Position numbers and translations under genes: made by a program. A DNA stretch of 64,000 nt from Streptomyces griseoviridis. GTDB taxonomy: Bacteria > Actinomycetota > Actinomycetes > Streptomycetales > Streptomycetaceae. The stretch spans positions 1 to 64,000 of the forward strand of contig BMSM01000011.1 of NCBI GenBank assembly GCA_014649155.1, written 5' to 3'. Positions 33,993 through 42,266 of this stretch are shown here, one piece after another; within the stretch, counting starts at the first letter, position 1, and every line of letters begins with the position of its first letter. The notes under the pieces are model-generated. The model was not told where the DNA came from and ran no database searches. It saw nothing but the letters and a program-made list of their open reading frames with translations.

Positions 33993-35564
33993 CTACCGGT
34001 CCCCGAAGACGGTGCGGTGCCAGTCCTTCGCGGCGACCGCGGTGTTGTCGAACATGACATGCTTGAGCTGGGTGTACTCCTCGAACGAGTACATGGACAT
34101 GTCCTTGCCGAAGCCGGACGCCCGGTACCCGCCGTGCGGCATCTCGCTGATGATCGGGATGTGGTCGTTGACCCACACGCACCCGGCCTTGATCTCGCGG
34201 GTGGCGCGGTGCGCGCGGTAGACGTCCCGGCTCCAGGCGGAGGCCGCGAGTCCGTACGGGGTGTCGTTGGCGAGCCGGATGCCCTCGTCGTCGGTGTCGA
34301 AGGGCAGCACGACCAGCACCGGGCCGAAGATCTCGGACTGCACGGCCTCGCTGTCGTGGGCGGCGCCGGTGATGAGGGTGGGCCGGTAGTAGGCGCCGTC
34401 CTTCAGGTCGCCGCCGGGCGCCTCGCCGCCGGTCACCACCCGCGCGTAGCCGCGCGCCCGGTCGACGAACCCGGCGACCCGGTCCCGCTGGGCGTGGCTG
34501 ACCAGCGGCCCGAGGTCGGTGCCGGGGGCGAAGGGGTCGCCGAGCCGGACGGTCTCCATGAGGGCGGCGGTCCGCTCCACGAAGGCCTCGTACAGCGGGC
34601 GCTGCACATACGCGCGGGTGGCGGCGGTGCAGTCCTGGCCGGTGTTGATGAGGGCGCCCGCGACCGCGCCGTGCGCGGCGGCCTCCAGGTCGGCGTCGTC
34701 GAAGACCACGAACGGGGCCTTGCCGCCGAGTTCGAGGTGGAGGCGCTTGACGGTGGCGGTGGCGATGCCGGCGACGCGCCGGCCGACGGCGGTGGAGCCC
34801 GTGAAGGAGGTCATGGCGACGTCGGGGTGCCCGACGAGGTGCTCACCGGCCTCGCGTCCGGCGCCGGTCACGATGTTGACCACCCCGTCCGGCAGGCCCG
34901 CCTCGGTCGCCGCCCGTGCGAACATCAGCGAGGTGAGCGGGGTGAGTTCGGCGGGCTTGAGCACGATGGTGTTGCCCGCGGCGATCGCCGGGAGGATCTT
35001 CCAGGCGGCCATCTGGAGCGGGTAGTTCCAGGGGGCGATCGAGCCGACGACACCGATGGGCTCGCGCCGCACGTACGAGGTGTGGTCGCCGGAGTACTCG
35101 CCGGCCGACTGTCCCTGGAGGTGGCGGGCGGCGCCCGCGAAGAACGCCGTGTTGTCGACGGTCCCCGGCACGTCGAACTCGCGGGTCAGCTTGAGGGGTT
35201 TGCCGCACTGGAGGGACTCGGCGCGGGCCAGGTCCTCGGCCTGGGCGCCGAGGACGGCGGCGAACCGGTGCAGGGCGTCGGAGCGTTCGCCCGGGGTGGC
35301 GCCCGCCCAGCCGGGGAAGGCGGCGCGGGCGGCGGCGACGGCGGCGTCCACGTCGTCCGTCCCGGCCAGTTCGTACGTGAGGACCCCGGCGCCGGTCGCC
35401 GGGTCGACGACGGTGTGCGTACGGCCGGAGGTGCCGCACGCGAGGCGGCCCGCGATGTACTGGGCGCCGTCCGCGAAGCGGTCCGCGGCGGGGAAACGGT
35501 CCTGCTGGGCCGTGCCCGGACGGGGGTCCCGGTGGGGGTCCCGACGGTGGTCCGGTCGGTGCAT
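33993..35564 (-). CDS. Gamma-aminobutyraldehyde dehydrogenase-type aldehyde dehydrogenase
   Basis: Aldehyde dehydrogenase of 523 aa. It has PWNYPL, ILKP-type VLKPAELTP, general base in LELGGKAP and catalytic cysteine C312 in TGQDCTAATR. An N-terminal His/Arg/Pro-rich extension of about 40 residues makes it longer than the 480-aa norm. GAGGAGAG precedes the ATG. First gene of the polyamine operon, so it should oxidise the aminoaldehyde formed from putrescine or a glutamylated intermediate. It is similar to the enzyme at 40143. Confidence 0.87.
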   Translation of the reverse strand: MHRPDHRRDPHRDPRPGTAQQDRFPAADRFADGAQYIAGRLACGTSGRTHTVVDPATGAGVLTYELAGTDDVDAAVAAARAAFPGWAGATPGERSDALHRFAAVLGAQAEDLARAESLQCGKPLKLTREFDVPGTVDNTAFFAGAARHLQGQSAGEYSGDHTSYVRREPIGVVGSIAPWNYPLQMAAWKILPAIAAGNTIVLKPAELTPLTSLMFARAATEAGLPDGVVNIVTGAGREAGEHLVGHPDVAMTSFTGSTAVGRRVAGIATATVKRLHLELGGKAPFVVFDDADLEAAAHGAVAGALINTGQDCTAATRAYVQRPLYEAFVERTAALMETVRLGDPFAPGTDLGPLVSHAQRDRVAGFVDRARGYARVVTGGEAPGGDLKDGAYYRPTLITGAAHDSEAVQSEIFGPVLVVLPFDTDDEGIRLANDTPYGLAASAWSRDVYRAHRATREIKAGCVWVNDHIPIISEMPHGGYRASGFGKDMSMYSFEEYTQLKHVMFDNTAVAAKDWHRTVFGDR

Positions 35565-35858
35565 GTCGGCTCTCCTCGGTGTCCCCGTGACGGGGTCCGG
35601 CGTGGCTCGAACTCGATGGGAGTGCCGATCCTGACAGAGCCTCCCACCTCCAACAAGTGATTCCGTTGTTGCCTTTTGGTTACGCGACGGAATCTGTCGA
35701 CCGAGTGTCGAGTGACCGTGGAAAAGCCGGGACGGAGTGTCAGTGGTGCGTGCCACAGTGGCGTGCATGGGGGCAGAGCACGGGAGGGCACGGGAGAGGA
35801 CGGGAGAGGACGGGAGAGGACGGGAGAGGACGGGGTGGGAGTGAAGGCGCGGACGAGC
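35565..35858. promoter_or_regulatory. Control region of the polyamine operon
   Basis: 294 bases between divergent genes. It contains the dyad CAACAA-N9-TTGTTG at 35651-35671 and the inverted repeat GATTCCGT (35659-35666) / ACGGAATC (35687-35694). It also contains the decamer repeat at 35781-35830. The dyads sit about 90-130 bases before the aldehyde dehydrogenase start and are candidates for the Lrp or PucR regulator. Confidence 0.5.
35781..35830. repeat. 10-bp tandem repeat
   Basis: Four perfect copies of CGGGAGAGGA in a row (35791-35830), preceded by one variant copy. It lies in the leader of the NADAR gene and resembles a run of ribosome-binding-site-like GGGAGAGG blocks. Confidence 0.85.
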
Positions 35859-36479
35859 ATGACGGCAGCGGCGGGAACGGGGGCTGTGGCGGGAGGGGAG
35901 ACGGCGGCGGGAACGGGGGCCGCGGTGCCGGACAGCAGGGAGGCGGTGCTCGCGGCGGTACGGGCGGGGACGCGGGTGAGGTACCTCTTCTTCTGGGGGC
36001 ACCGGCCGCCGCCGGACGGCAGGATCGGCGCGGGCTGTCTGAGCCAGTGGTGGCCGTCGCCGTTCACGGTGGACGGGGTGGAGTACGCGACCGCCGAGCA
36101 CTGGATGATGGCGGCCAAGGCCCGTCTGTTCCGGGACGCGGAGGCGGAGCGCCGGGTGCTGGCGGCGGAGCATCCGGCCGAGGCGAAGAAGGCCGGGCGG
36201 CTGGTGCGGGGATTCGACGAGGAGGTGTGGGAGCGGGAGAGGTTCCGGATCGTCGTCGAGGGCAGCGCGCACAAGTTCGCGTCCGACGCGGCGCTGCGGG
36301 CCTTCCTGCTGGGCACGGGCGAGCGGGTCCTGGTGGAGGCCAGTCCCGTGGACCGGGTGTGGGGCATCGGCCGCGCCGCGGACGACCCGGCGGCCACCGA
36401 CCCGGAGCGGTGGCGGGGGCCCAATCTGCTCGGCTTCGCGCTGATGGCGGCACGGGGGGTGCTGCGCGGGGCGGTGTGA
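35859..36479 (+). CDS. NADAR-domain protein (DUF1768)
   Basis: 206-aa protein of the NADAR/YbiA superfamily, whose characterised members hydrolyse N-glycosidic bonds of riboflavin intermediates or reverse ADP-ribosylation. Motifs: FWGHRPPPDG, the QWWPSPFTVDGVEYATAEHWM block and VWGIGRAADDP. A low-complexity Ala/Gly start of about 25 residues comes first. The start at 35859 is the best guess; the GTG at 35841 in the same frame is an alternative. There are no toxin or phage partner genes nearby. Convergent with the DUF4190 gene. Confidence 0.8.
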   Translation: MTAAAGTGAVAGGETAAGTGAAVPDSREAVLAAVRAGTRVRYLFFWGHRPPPDGRIGAGCLSQWWPSPFTVDGVEYATAEHWMMAAKARLFRDAEAERRVLAAEHPAEAKKAGRLVRGFDEEVWERERFRIVVEGSAHKFASDAALRAFLLGTGERVLVEASPVDRVWGIGRAADDPAATDPERWRGPNLLGFALMAARGVLRGAV

Positions 36480-36509
36480 GGGGCCGGGCGCACGGCACGA
36501 CGGCATCGA

Positions 36510-36526
36510 CCGGGGCAAGCCCCCGG
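36510..36526. terminator. Short hairpin between convergent genes
   Basis: The stem CCGGGG / CCCCGG with a CAAGC-type loop lies between the NADAR and DUF4190 stop codons. Confidence 0.45.
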
Positions 36527-36533
36527 GGGGGGA

Positions 36534-37862
36534 CTAGGCGTTCACGATCAGCAGGATGCCGAGGCCGAGGGCCAGGGCGAGGCCGAACGCCCCGCAGATG
36601 ATGCCGGCCAGCGCCTGCCCGGAGTTGGTGGCCTCGCCCTTGCGGGCCCGCACCCGGCCGACCACGCCGAAGATGACGCCGAGGAGGCCGGCCAGGATGG
36701 CGACCGGCCACATGCAGAAGCCGACGGCCGCGATGATGCCGAGGACGAGACCGGCGGTGCCCATCCCGTTCCGGGGCGGCACCGGCCCCGCCCCCGCCCA
36801 GCCGTACGAGCCGTACGGCTGCGGGCCGCCGCCGTAGCCGCCGGCGTGCCCGGGATACCCGTACGCGGGGGTACCGGGGTAGCCGTAGGGGACCCGGCCG
36901 GGCCCGTCGGGGGCGAGGGGCGGCGGCGGCACGGCGTGCCCGTGCGGGGCCGGGGCGGCGGGACCGGGCGGGGCGAAGGGGTTGGCGGGGACGCCACCGG
37001 CCGGGGTCCCCGCACTCGGCGGGGCGAAGGGATTGGCGGGGACGCCACCGGCCGGGGTCCCCGCACTCGGCGGGGCGAAGGGATTGGCGGGGACGGCGGG
37101 AGCCCCGGTGCCGCTGCCCGGCGGGGCGAAGGGATCGGCGGTGCCCGCGCCGCCCGGGCCGACCGGGGTGGCGGACGGTGCCGCCCAGGGCTGGGCGGGC
37201 GGTGGCGTGGACGCGGAGGGGGCGGGCCGGGCGGGCGGGAGCGTGGACGCCGAGGGGGCGGGCCCACCCGGCGTGGGTACGGTCGCGGAGGCGGGCGGTA
37301 CGGCCGAGGCAGCGGCCTGGTCGCCCAGGGTGGGTATGGAGGTGACCGTCTGGTGGTCGGCCTCGGGCACGGACGGCGCGGGCCACGCGGCCGGGGGCGT
37401 CTCCGGTACGGCGTCCGCGACGGCCTCGGGCACGACGACCTGCGTGGCGCCGTCGGAAGCGCCGGGGCCCTCGTTGACGGGCGGCGGCCACAGCCCGCCG
37501 CCGGAACCCTCGCGGGGCGCCCGGTCCGCCGTGCCACCGGAGCCTTCCCCGGCTCCCTGGCTCGCCGGACCCTTGGCGAGTCCCTGACCCGCCGCGCCAC
37601 CTGAACCCTGCCCCGGGCCCGCAGGTCCCTTGGTCAGCCGGGGCCCCGTCGGCACCCGCCCGGCCCCGGCCCCCGGGCCCGCCGCGCCACCGGAGCTTTC
37701 CCCGGCCTCCCGTGCCGTCGACCCCTCGGTCAGCCGGGGACCCGCCGGTATCTGCCCGACCCCGGGCATCCCGGTACCCACCGCGTCCTCGCCCCCCGCC
37801 CCGGACGGCGCGGGCCCCGGTCGGTGCGCACCGGCTTCCGGCGTCTGCGCGTCGTCGGACAT
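36534..37862 (-). CDS. Proline-rich DUF4190 membrane protein
   Basis: 442-aa protein with a very long Pro/Ala/Gly-rich cytoplasmic or extracellular part (1 to about 370) and a DUF4190 membrane domain at the C-terminus with two helices (about 372-395 and 415-440) joined by the GVVGRVRARKGEATNSGQ loop. Within the low-complexity part a 17-residue unit NPFAPPSAGTPAGGVPA is repeated. The function is unknown; such proteins are common in Streptomyces. The start at 37862 is the first ATG and no other start is better supported. Confidence 0.75.
   Translation of the reverse strand: MSDDAQTPEAGAHRPGPAPSGAGGEDAVGTGMPGVGQIPAGPRLTEGSTAREAGESSGGAAGPGAGAGRVPTGPRLTKGPAGPGQGSGGAAGQGLAKGPASQGAGEGSGGTADRAPREGSGGGLWPPPVNEGPGASDGATQVVVPEAVADAVPETPPAAWPAPSVPEADHQTVTSIPTLGDQAAASAVPPASATVPTPGGPAPSASTLPPARPAPSASTPPPAQPWAAPSATPVGPGGAGTADPFAPPGSGTGAPAVPANPFAPPSAGTPAGGVPANPFAPPSAGTPAGGVPANPFAPPGPAAPAPHGHAVPPPPLAPDGPGRVPYGYPGTPAYGYPGHAGGYGGGPQPYGSYGWAGAGPVPPRNGMGTAGLVLGIIAAVGFCMWPVAILAGLLGVIFGVVGRVRARKGEATNSGQALAGIICGAFGLALALGLGILLIVNA
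36970..37071. repeat. Two copies of a 51-bp in-frame repeat
   Basis: Two nearly identical 51-bp units in the DUF4190 gene encode NPFAPPSAGTPAGGVPA. Only a G/A change separates them at the NPF codons; a third, diverged unit follows to about 37130. Confidence 0.85.
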
Positions 37863-38021
37863 GCGCGGGTCCCCCTCTGTTCGAAACGTGCCGTCATGCT
37901 ACGGCGGGTCCCAGCTCGGCGGGCCCCCGGCCTACGATGACCCCGAGTCACCGATCAGCCGATCACCCGCGCCCCGCCGGCCCCATCCGGCCGGCGGGCG
38001 CCCCGTTGTGGGGAGGACCCC

Positions 38022-39146
38022 TTGACCGAGCACATCGCACACGGCGAGCGCCGTGAGCACTCCGCGCCCACCGGACGCCCGGAGAACCCGGAGCACCTCG
38101 TCGCGCCCGGTGTCCCCCGCGATCTGCGTGCCTTCATCGCCGGGCTCCCCAAGGCCGAGCTGCACGTCCACCACGTGGGCTCCGCCTCCCCCCGGATCGT
38201 CGCCGAACTGGCCGCCCGCCACCCCGACTCCGCGGTCCCCAGCGACCCCGAGGCCCTGGTCGACTACTTCACGTTCACGGACTTCGCCCACTTCATCCAG
38301 GTGTACCTGTCCGTGGTCGACCTCATCCGCACCCCGGAGGACGTCCGGCTGCTGACGTACGAGGTGGCCCGGGAACTGGCCCGCCAGCAGGTCCGGTACG
38401 CCGAGCTGACCCTCACCCCCTTCTCCTCCACCCGGCGCGGCATCGACGAGCACGGCTTCATGGAGGCGATCGAGGACGCCCGCAAGGCGGCGGAGGCGGA
38501 GTTCGGGACCGTACTGCGCTGGTGCTTCGACATTCCCGGCGAGGCCGGTCTGGAGGCTGCCGAGGAGACCACCAGGCTCGCCACCGACGACCGCGTCCGC
38601 CCCGAGGGACTGGTCTCCTTCGGGCTGGGCGGCCCGGAGATCGGCGTGCCCCGCCCGCAGTTCAAGCCGTACTTCGACCGGGCGATCGCCGCCGGGCTGC
38701 GCTCGGTGCCGCACGCCGGCGAGACCACCGGCCCGGAGACGGTCTGGGACGCGCTGACCCACCTGCGCGCCGAACGCATCGGGCACGGCACCAGTTCCGC
38801 CCAGGACCCGAAGCTCCTCGCCCACCTCGCCGAGCACCGCGTCCCGCTGGAGGTGTGCCCGACCTCCAACATCGCCACCCGCGCGGTCCGCTCCCTGGAC
38901 GAGCACCCGATCAGGGAGTTCGTGCGCGCCGGGGTGCTGGTGACGGTCAACTCCGACGACCCGCCGATGTTCGGCACCGACCTGAACAACGAGTACGCGG
39001 TCGCCGCCCGGCTGCTGGACCTGGACGAGCGCGGCCTGGCCGACCTGGCGAAGAACGCGGTGCGCGCGTCCTTCCTCGACGCGCCGGGCCAGGCCCGTAT
39101 CGCGGACGAGATCGACGCCTACACCACGGCCTGGCTCACCCGCTGA
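38022..39146 (+). CDS. add: Adenosine deaminase
   Basis: Zinc-dependent purine salvage enzyme of 374 aa that turns adenosine into inosine. The first metal motif reads ELHVHHVGS in place of the usual HVHLDG; HAGET, the RIGHGT motif and NSDDPPMFGT complete the active site. It starts at a TTG (38022) with GGGGAGGA eight bases before it, and no ATG or GTG start gives a complete enzyme with a ribosome site. The GDPD gene follows after 37 bases and may be cotranscribed. Confidence 0.9.
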   Translation: MTEHIAHGERREHSAPTGRPENPEHLVAPGVPRDLRAFIAGLPKAELHVHHVGSASPRIVAELAARHPDSAVPSDPEALVDYFTFTDFAHFIQVYLSVVDLIRTPEDVRLLTYEVARELARQQVRYAELTLTPFSSTRRGIDEHGFMEAIEDARKAAEAEFGTVLRWCFDIPGEAGLEAAEETTRLATDDRVRPEGLVSFGLGGPEIGVPRPQFKPYFDRAIAAGLRSVPHAGETTGPETVWDALTHLRAERIGHGTSSAQDPKLLAHLAEHRVPLEVCPTSNIATRAVRSLDEHPIREFVRAGVLVTVNSDDPPMFGTDLNNEYAVAARLLDLDERGLADLAKNAVRASFLDAPGQARIADEIDAYTTAWLTR

Positions 39147-39183
39147 GCCACCGCCGCCCGCGAGATCCGGAGACCCCGCCCCC

Positions 39184-39984
39184 ATGACCGACCCGACCGA
39201 CCCGACCGACCCGACCGGCCCGACCGGCCCGACCGGCCCGACCACCGCGGTCCCCTCCCCCACGGCCCCCGTGACCGCCGTCGCGCACCGGGGCGACCCG
39301 TACCGCGTCCGCGAGAACACGCTCGGCTCGCTGCGTTCCGCGCTGCGCCACGGCGCCGACGCGGTGGAGATCGACGTACGGCTGACCCGGGACGGGGTGC
39401 CCGTGCTGCTGCACGACGCGACGCTGACGCGGCTGTGGGAGCGGGACCGGCCGGTGGCGGCGCTGTCGGCCGCCGAGGTGCGGGAGCTGACGGACGGCGG
39501 GGTGCCGACGCTGGCCGAGGCGCTGGCCGCGACCGAGGGGCACCGGGTGATGCTGGACCTGCCCGGTGCGCCCGGCGACCGGGCGGTGCGCCGGATCGTG
39601 GAGGTGGTGCGCGGGTGCGGCGCCGGTGACCGCGCGTACTACTGCGCGGGCGCCGCCGCCATGCTCGCGGTCCGCGCGGCCGACCCGGCCGCCGAGATCG
39701 CGCTGACCTGGACGACGGTGGCCCCGCCGCGTCCCGCGCTGCTGGCCGCGGTCCGGCCGCGCTGGCTCAACTACCGTTTCGGGCTGGTGGACCGGGCGCT
39801 GGCCGAGCGGGTCCACGGCGACGGGTACGCGCTGTCGGTGTGGACACCCGACACCGGCCGCTCCATGCGCCGGCTGATCGGCCTGGGCGTCGACTCGATC
39901 ACCACCAACCGCGTCGACGTCCTGTGCGCGGTGCGCGGGCGGACGCTCACGAAGGGACGCGTGGCCGCCTCCGCGGAGCGGTAG
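39184..39984 (+). CDS. Glycerophosphodiester phosphodiesterase family protein
   Basis: 266-aa GDPD-family hydrolase. Catalytic blocks: AHRGDPYRVRENTLGS (His, Arg and Glu), EIDVRLTRDGVPVLLHD (metal ligands and second His) and the C-terminal GVDSITTNRVD. No signal peptide, so it is cytoplasmic. The first 20 residues are DPT and GPT triplets made by a 9-bp repeat; the ATG at 39184 has a GGAGA site, but a GTG near 39271 would give a protein without that tail. Confidence 0.86.
   Translation: MTDPTDPTDPTGPTGPTGPTTAVPSPTAPVTAVAHRGDPYRVRENTLGSLRSALRHGADAVEIDVRLTRDGVPVLLHDATLTRLWERDRPVAALSAAEVRELTDGGVPTLAEALAATEGHRVMLDLPGAPGDRAVRRIVEVVRGCGAGDRAYYCAGAAAMLAVRAADPAAEIALTWTTVAPPRPALLAAVRPRWLNYRFGLVDRALAERVHGDGYALSVWTPDTGRSMRRLIGLGVDSITTNRVDVLCAVRGRTLTKGRVAASAER
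39190..39243 (+). repeat. 9-bp tandem repeat at the GDPD start
   Basis: Six copies of GACCCGACC or GGCCCGACC-type nonamers that encode DPT-DPT-DPT then GPT-GPT-GPT-like triplets directly after the start codon. Confidence 0.85.
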
Positions 39985-40086
39985 CCGGGACCGGGCGCAC
40001 GGCGACACGCCGCAGGTTCACCCTTCAACCGAGCACCGCGCTCCGGCCGGCCCGGGCGCCGAGCCGGCCGGGTGACGCCCGGCACG

Positions 40087-40133
40087 GCCCGTTCCGCGGG
40101 ACGCCGGGTCCACCGGCCCCCCTCGGAACGGGC
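40087..40133. terminator. Bidirectional hairpin between GDPD and aldehyde dehydrogenase
   Basis: A 10-bp stem GCCCGTTCCG / CGGAACGGGC with a 27-base GC-rich loop lies between two convergent genes. Confidence 0.6.
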
Positions 40134-40142
40134 ACCCGCCCG

Positions 40143-41582
40143 TCAGACGTCCAGCGACGTCATCACGTGCTTGATCCGCGTGTAGTCGTCGAAGCCGTAC
40201 GCGGACAGGTCCTTGCCGTAGCCGGACTTCTTGAACCCGCCGTGCGGCATCTCGGCGACCAGCGGGATGTGCGTGTTGATCCACACGCAGCCGAAGTCCA
40301 GCCGCCGGGACAGCCGCATGGCCCTCCCGTGGTCCTTGGTCCACACCGAGGAGGCCAGCGCGTACTCCACGCCGTTGGCCCACTCCACCGCCTGCTCCTC
40401 GTCCCGGAAGGACTGCACGGTGATGACCGGTCCGAAGACCTCCCGCTGCACGATCTCGTCGTCCTGCTTCAGGCCCGAGACGACGGTCGGCGCGTAGAAG
40501 TACCCCTTGTCGCCGACCCGGTGGCCGCCGGCCTCGACCTTGGCGTGGGCGGGCAGCCGCTCGATGAACCCGGCGACCTGCTTGAGCTGGTCGGGGTTGT
40601 TCAGCGGCCCGTAGAGCACGTCCTCGTCGTCCGGCTGCCCGGTCTTCGTCTCGGACGCGGCCCTGGCGAGCGCGGCGACGAACTCGTCGTGGATCGACTC
40701 CTGCACCAGCACCCGGGTGGCCGCCGTACAGTCCTGCCCGGCGTTGAAGAAACCCGCCACGGAGATGTCCTCGACGGCCTTGGCGATGTCGACGTCGTCG
40801 AAGACCACGACCGGCGCCTTGCCGCCCAGCTCCAGGTGGACCCGCTTGAGGTCCTTCGACGCCGACTCGGCGACCGACATGCCGGCCCGCACCGAACCGG
40901 TGATGGAGGCCATCGCGGGCGTCGGGTGCTCGACCATCAGGCGGCCGGTGTCACGGTCGCCGCAGAGGACGTTGAAGACGCCCTTGGGCAGCACCGAGCC
41001 GATGATCTCGGCGATCAGGACGGTGGAGGCCGGGGTGGTGTCGGAGGGCTTGAGCACCACCGTGTTGCCGGCCGCGAGCGCCGGGGCGAACTTCCACACC
41101 GCCATCATCATCGGGTAGTTCCACGGCGCGACCTGCGCGCAGACACCGATCGGCTCGCGGCGCACGAAGGAGGTCAGCCCCTCCATGTACTCGCCGGCGC
41201 CGCGCCCCTCCAGCATCCGCGCCGCACCGGCGAAGAAGCGGATCTGGTCGACCATCGGCGGGATCTCCTCGGTGCGGGTCAGCCCGACCGGCTTGCCCGT
41301 GTTCTCCACCTCCGCCGCGATGAGCTCCTCGGCCCGCTCCTCGAAGGCGTCCGCGATCTTCAGCAGGGCCTTCTGCCGCTCGGCCGGGGTGGTGTCCCGC
41401 CACGCCGGGAAGGCCGCCGCGGCGGCCGCCATCGCGGCGTCCACGTCCGCCTGCCCGGACAGCGGCGCGGTCGCGTACGCCTCGCCGGTGGCGGGGTTGA
41501 CCACCTCGGTGGTCCGTCCGTCGGCGGCGTCCCGGAACTCCCCGTCGATGTAATTGCGCAGACGACGCAGTTCGGTGCTCAC
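40143..41582 (-). CDS. Gamma-aminobutyraldehyde dehydrogenase (second copy type)
   Basis: Aldehyde dehydrogenase of 479 aa. It has PWNYPM, VVLKPSDTTP, general base in LELGGKAP and catalytic cysteine C285 in AGQDCTAATR, with a C-terminal FGCVWINTHIP motif shared with the enzyme at 33993. The GTG at 41582 follows GGAGGGCC. It is divergent from the Lrp regulator and aminotransferase; in S. coelicolor I recall the equivalent trio as part of polyamine catabolism. It would oxidise 4-aminobutanal to GABA. Confidence 0.9.
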   Translation of the reverse strand: MSTELRRLRNYIDGEFRDAADGRTTEVVNPATGEAYATAPLSGQADVDAAMAAAAAAFPAWRDTTPAERQKALLKIADAFEERAEELIAAEVENTGKPVGLTRTEEIPPMVDQIRFFAGAARMLEGRGAGEYMEGLTSFVRREPIGVCAQVAPWNYPMMMAVWKFAPALAAGNTVVLKPSDTTPASTVLIAEIIGSVLPKGVFNVLCGDRDTGRLMVEHPTPAMASITGSVRAGMSVAESASKDLKRVHLELGGKAPVVVFDDVDIAKAVEDISVAGFFNAGQDCTAATRVLVQESIHDEFVAALARAASETKTGQPDDEDVLYGPLNNPDQLKQVAGFIERLPAHAKVEAGGHRVGDKGYFYAPTVVSGLKQDDEIVQREVFGPVITVQSFRDEEQAVEWANGVEYALASSVWTKDHGRAMRLSRRLDFGCVWINTHIPLVAEMPHGGFKKSGYGKDLSAYGFDDYTRIKHVMTSLDV

Positions 41583-41748
41583 TGCCGGCCCTCCAAGTCG
41601 TGGATGTCCAAAGACTGAGACACCCACCCTAGTCGGACGACTGACGTTTTCAACACCCCCGCGCCCCGCGAAGTTGCGAAATCCGCAGACTATGAGCGCA
41701 AGGACAACGGATTTCATCGAACCGACCTTGCGAAACCGTCGATCCGTC
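41583..41748. promoter_or_regulatory. Divergent control region with Lrp-site candidates
   Basis: 166 bases. It contains ACAACGGAT at 41704-41712 (its complement ATCCGTTGT resembles ATTCCGTTGT at 35660 in the other polyamine control region) and two loose direct repeats TTGCGAAAT-CCG and TTGCGAAAC-CG near 41673 and 41729. Confidence 0.5.
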
Positions 41749-42264
41749 GTGCACAGTGAAGCCGTGGCCAGTCGAAGCGCAGACCAGAAGGGCTCCCGCG
41801 AGTCCCGGAGCGGCACCCCCCAGTTGGACGCCGTCTCCCTCGCGATCGTCGAGCAGCTCCAGGAGGACGGCCGCCGGCCGTACGCCGCCATCGGCAAGGC
41901 CGTCGGCCTGTCCGAGGCGGCCGTGCGCCAGCGCGTGCAGAAGCTGCTCGACCAGGGCGTGATGCAGATCGTCGCCGTGACGGACCCGCTCACCGTGGGC
42001 TTCCGCCGCCAGGCGATGGTCGGTGTCAACGTCGAGGGCGACGTGGAGTCGGTCGCCGACGCGCTGGCCGCGATGTCCGAGTGCGAGTACGTCGTGATGA
42101 CCGCGGGCTCCTTCGACCTGATGGTGGAGATCGTCTGCGAGGACGACGACCACCTCCTGGACGTCATCAACCGACGCATCCGGGCCGTCCCCGGCGTGCG
42201 CTCCACCGAGAGCTTCGTCTACCTGAAGCTCAAGAAGCAGACCTACATGTGGGGAACCCGATAA
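41749..42264 (+). CDS. Lrp/AsnC-family regulator of polyamine genes
   Basis: 171-aa regulator. The N-terminal helix-turn-helix (LDAVSLAIVEQLQEDGR to AAVRQRVQKLLDQGV, about 25-72) is followed by the RAM ligand-binding domain (MVGVNVEGDVESVADAL). It appears to be the orthologue of the S. coelicolor regulator I remember as EpuRI, linked to polyamine or ethanolamine use; this is recall, not proof. The start is uncertain: GTG at 41749 or 41764, neither with a good ribosome site. The aminotransferase follows after 2 bases, so the two are coupled. Confidence 0.88.
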   Translation: MHSEAVASRSADQKGSRESRSGTPQLDAVSLAIVEQLQEDGRRPYAAIGKAVGLSEAAVRQRVQKLLDQGVMQIVAVTDPLTVGFRRQAMVGVNVEGDVESVADALAAMSECEYVVMTAGSFDLMVEIVCEDDDHLLDVINRRIRAVPGVRSTESFVYLKLKKQTYMWGTR

Positions 42265-42266
42265 CC

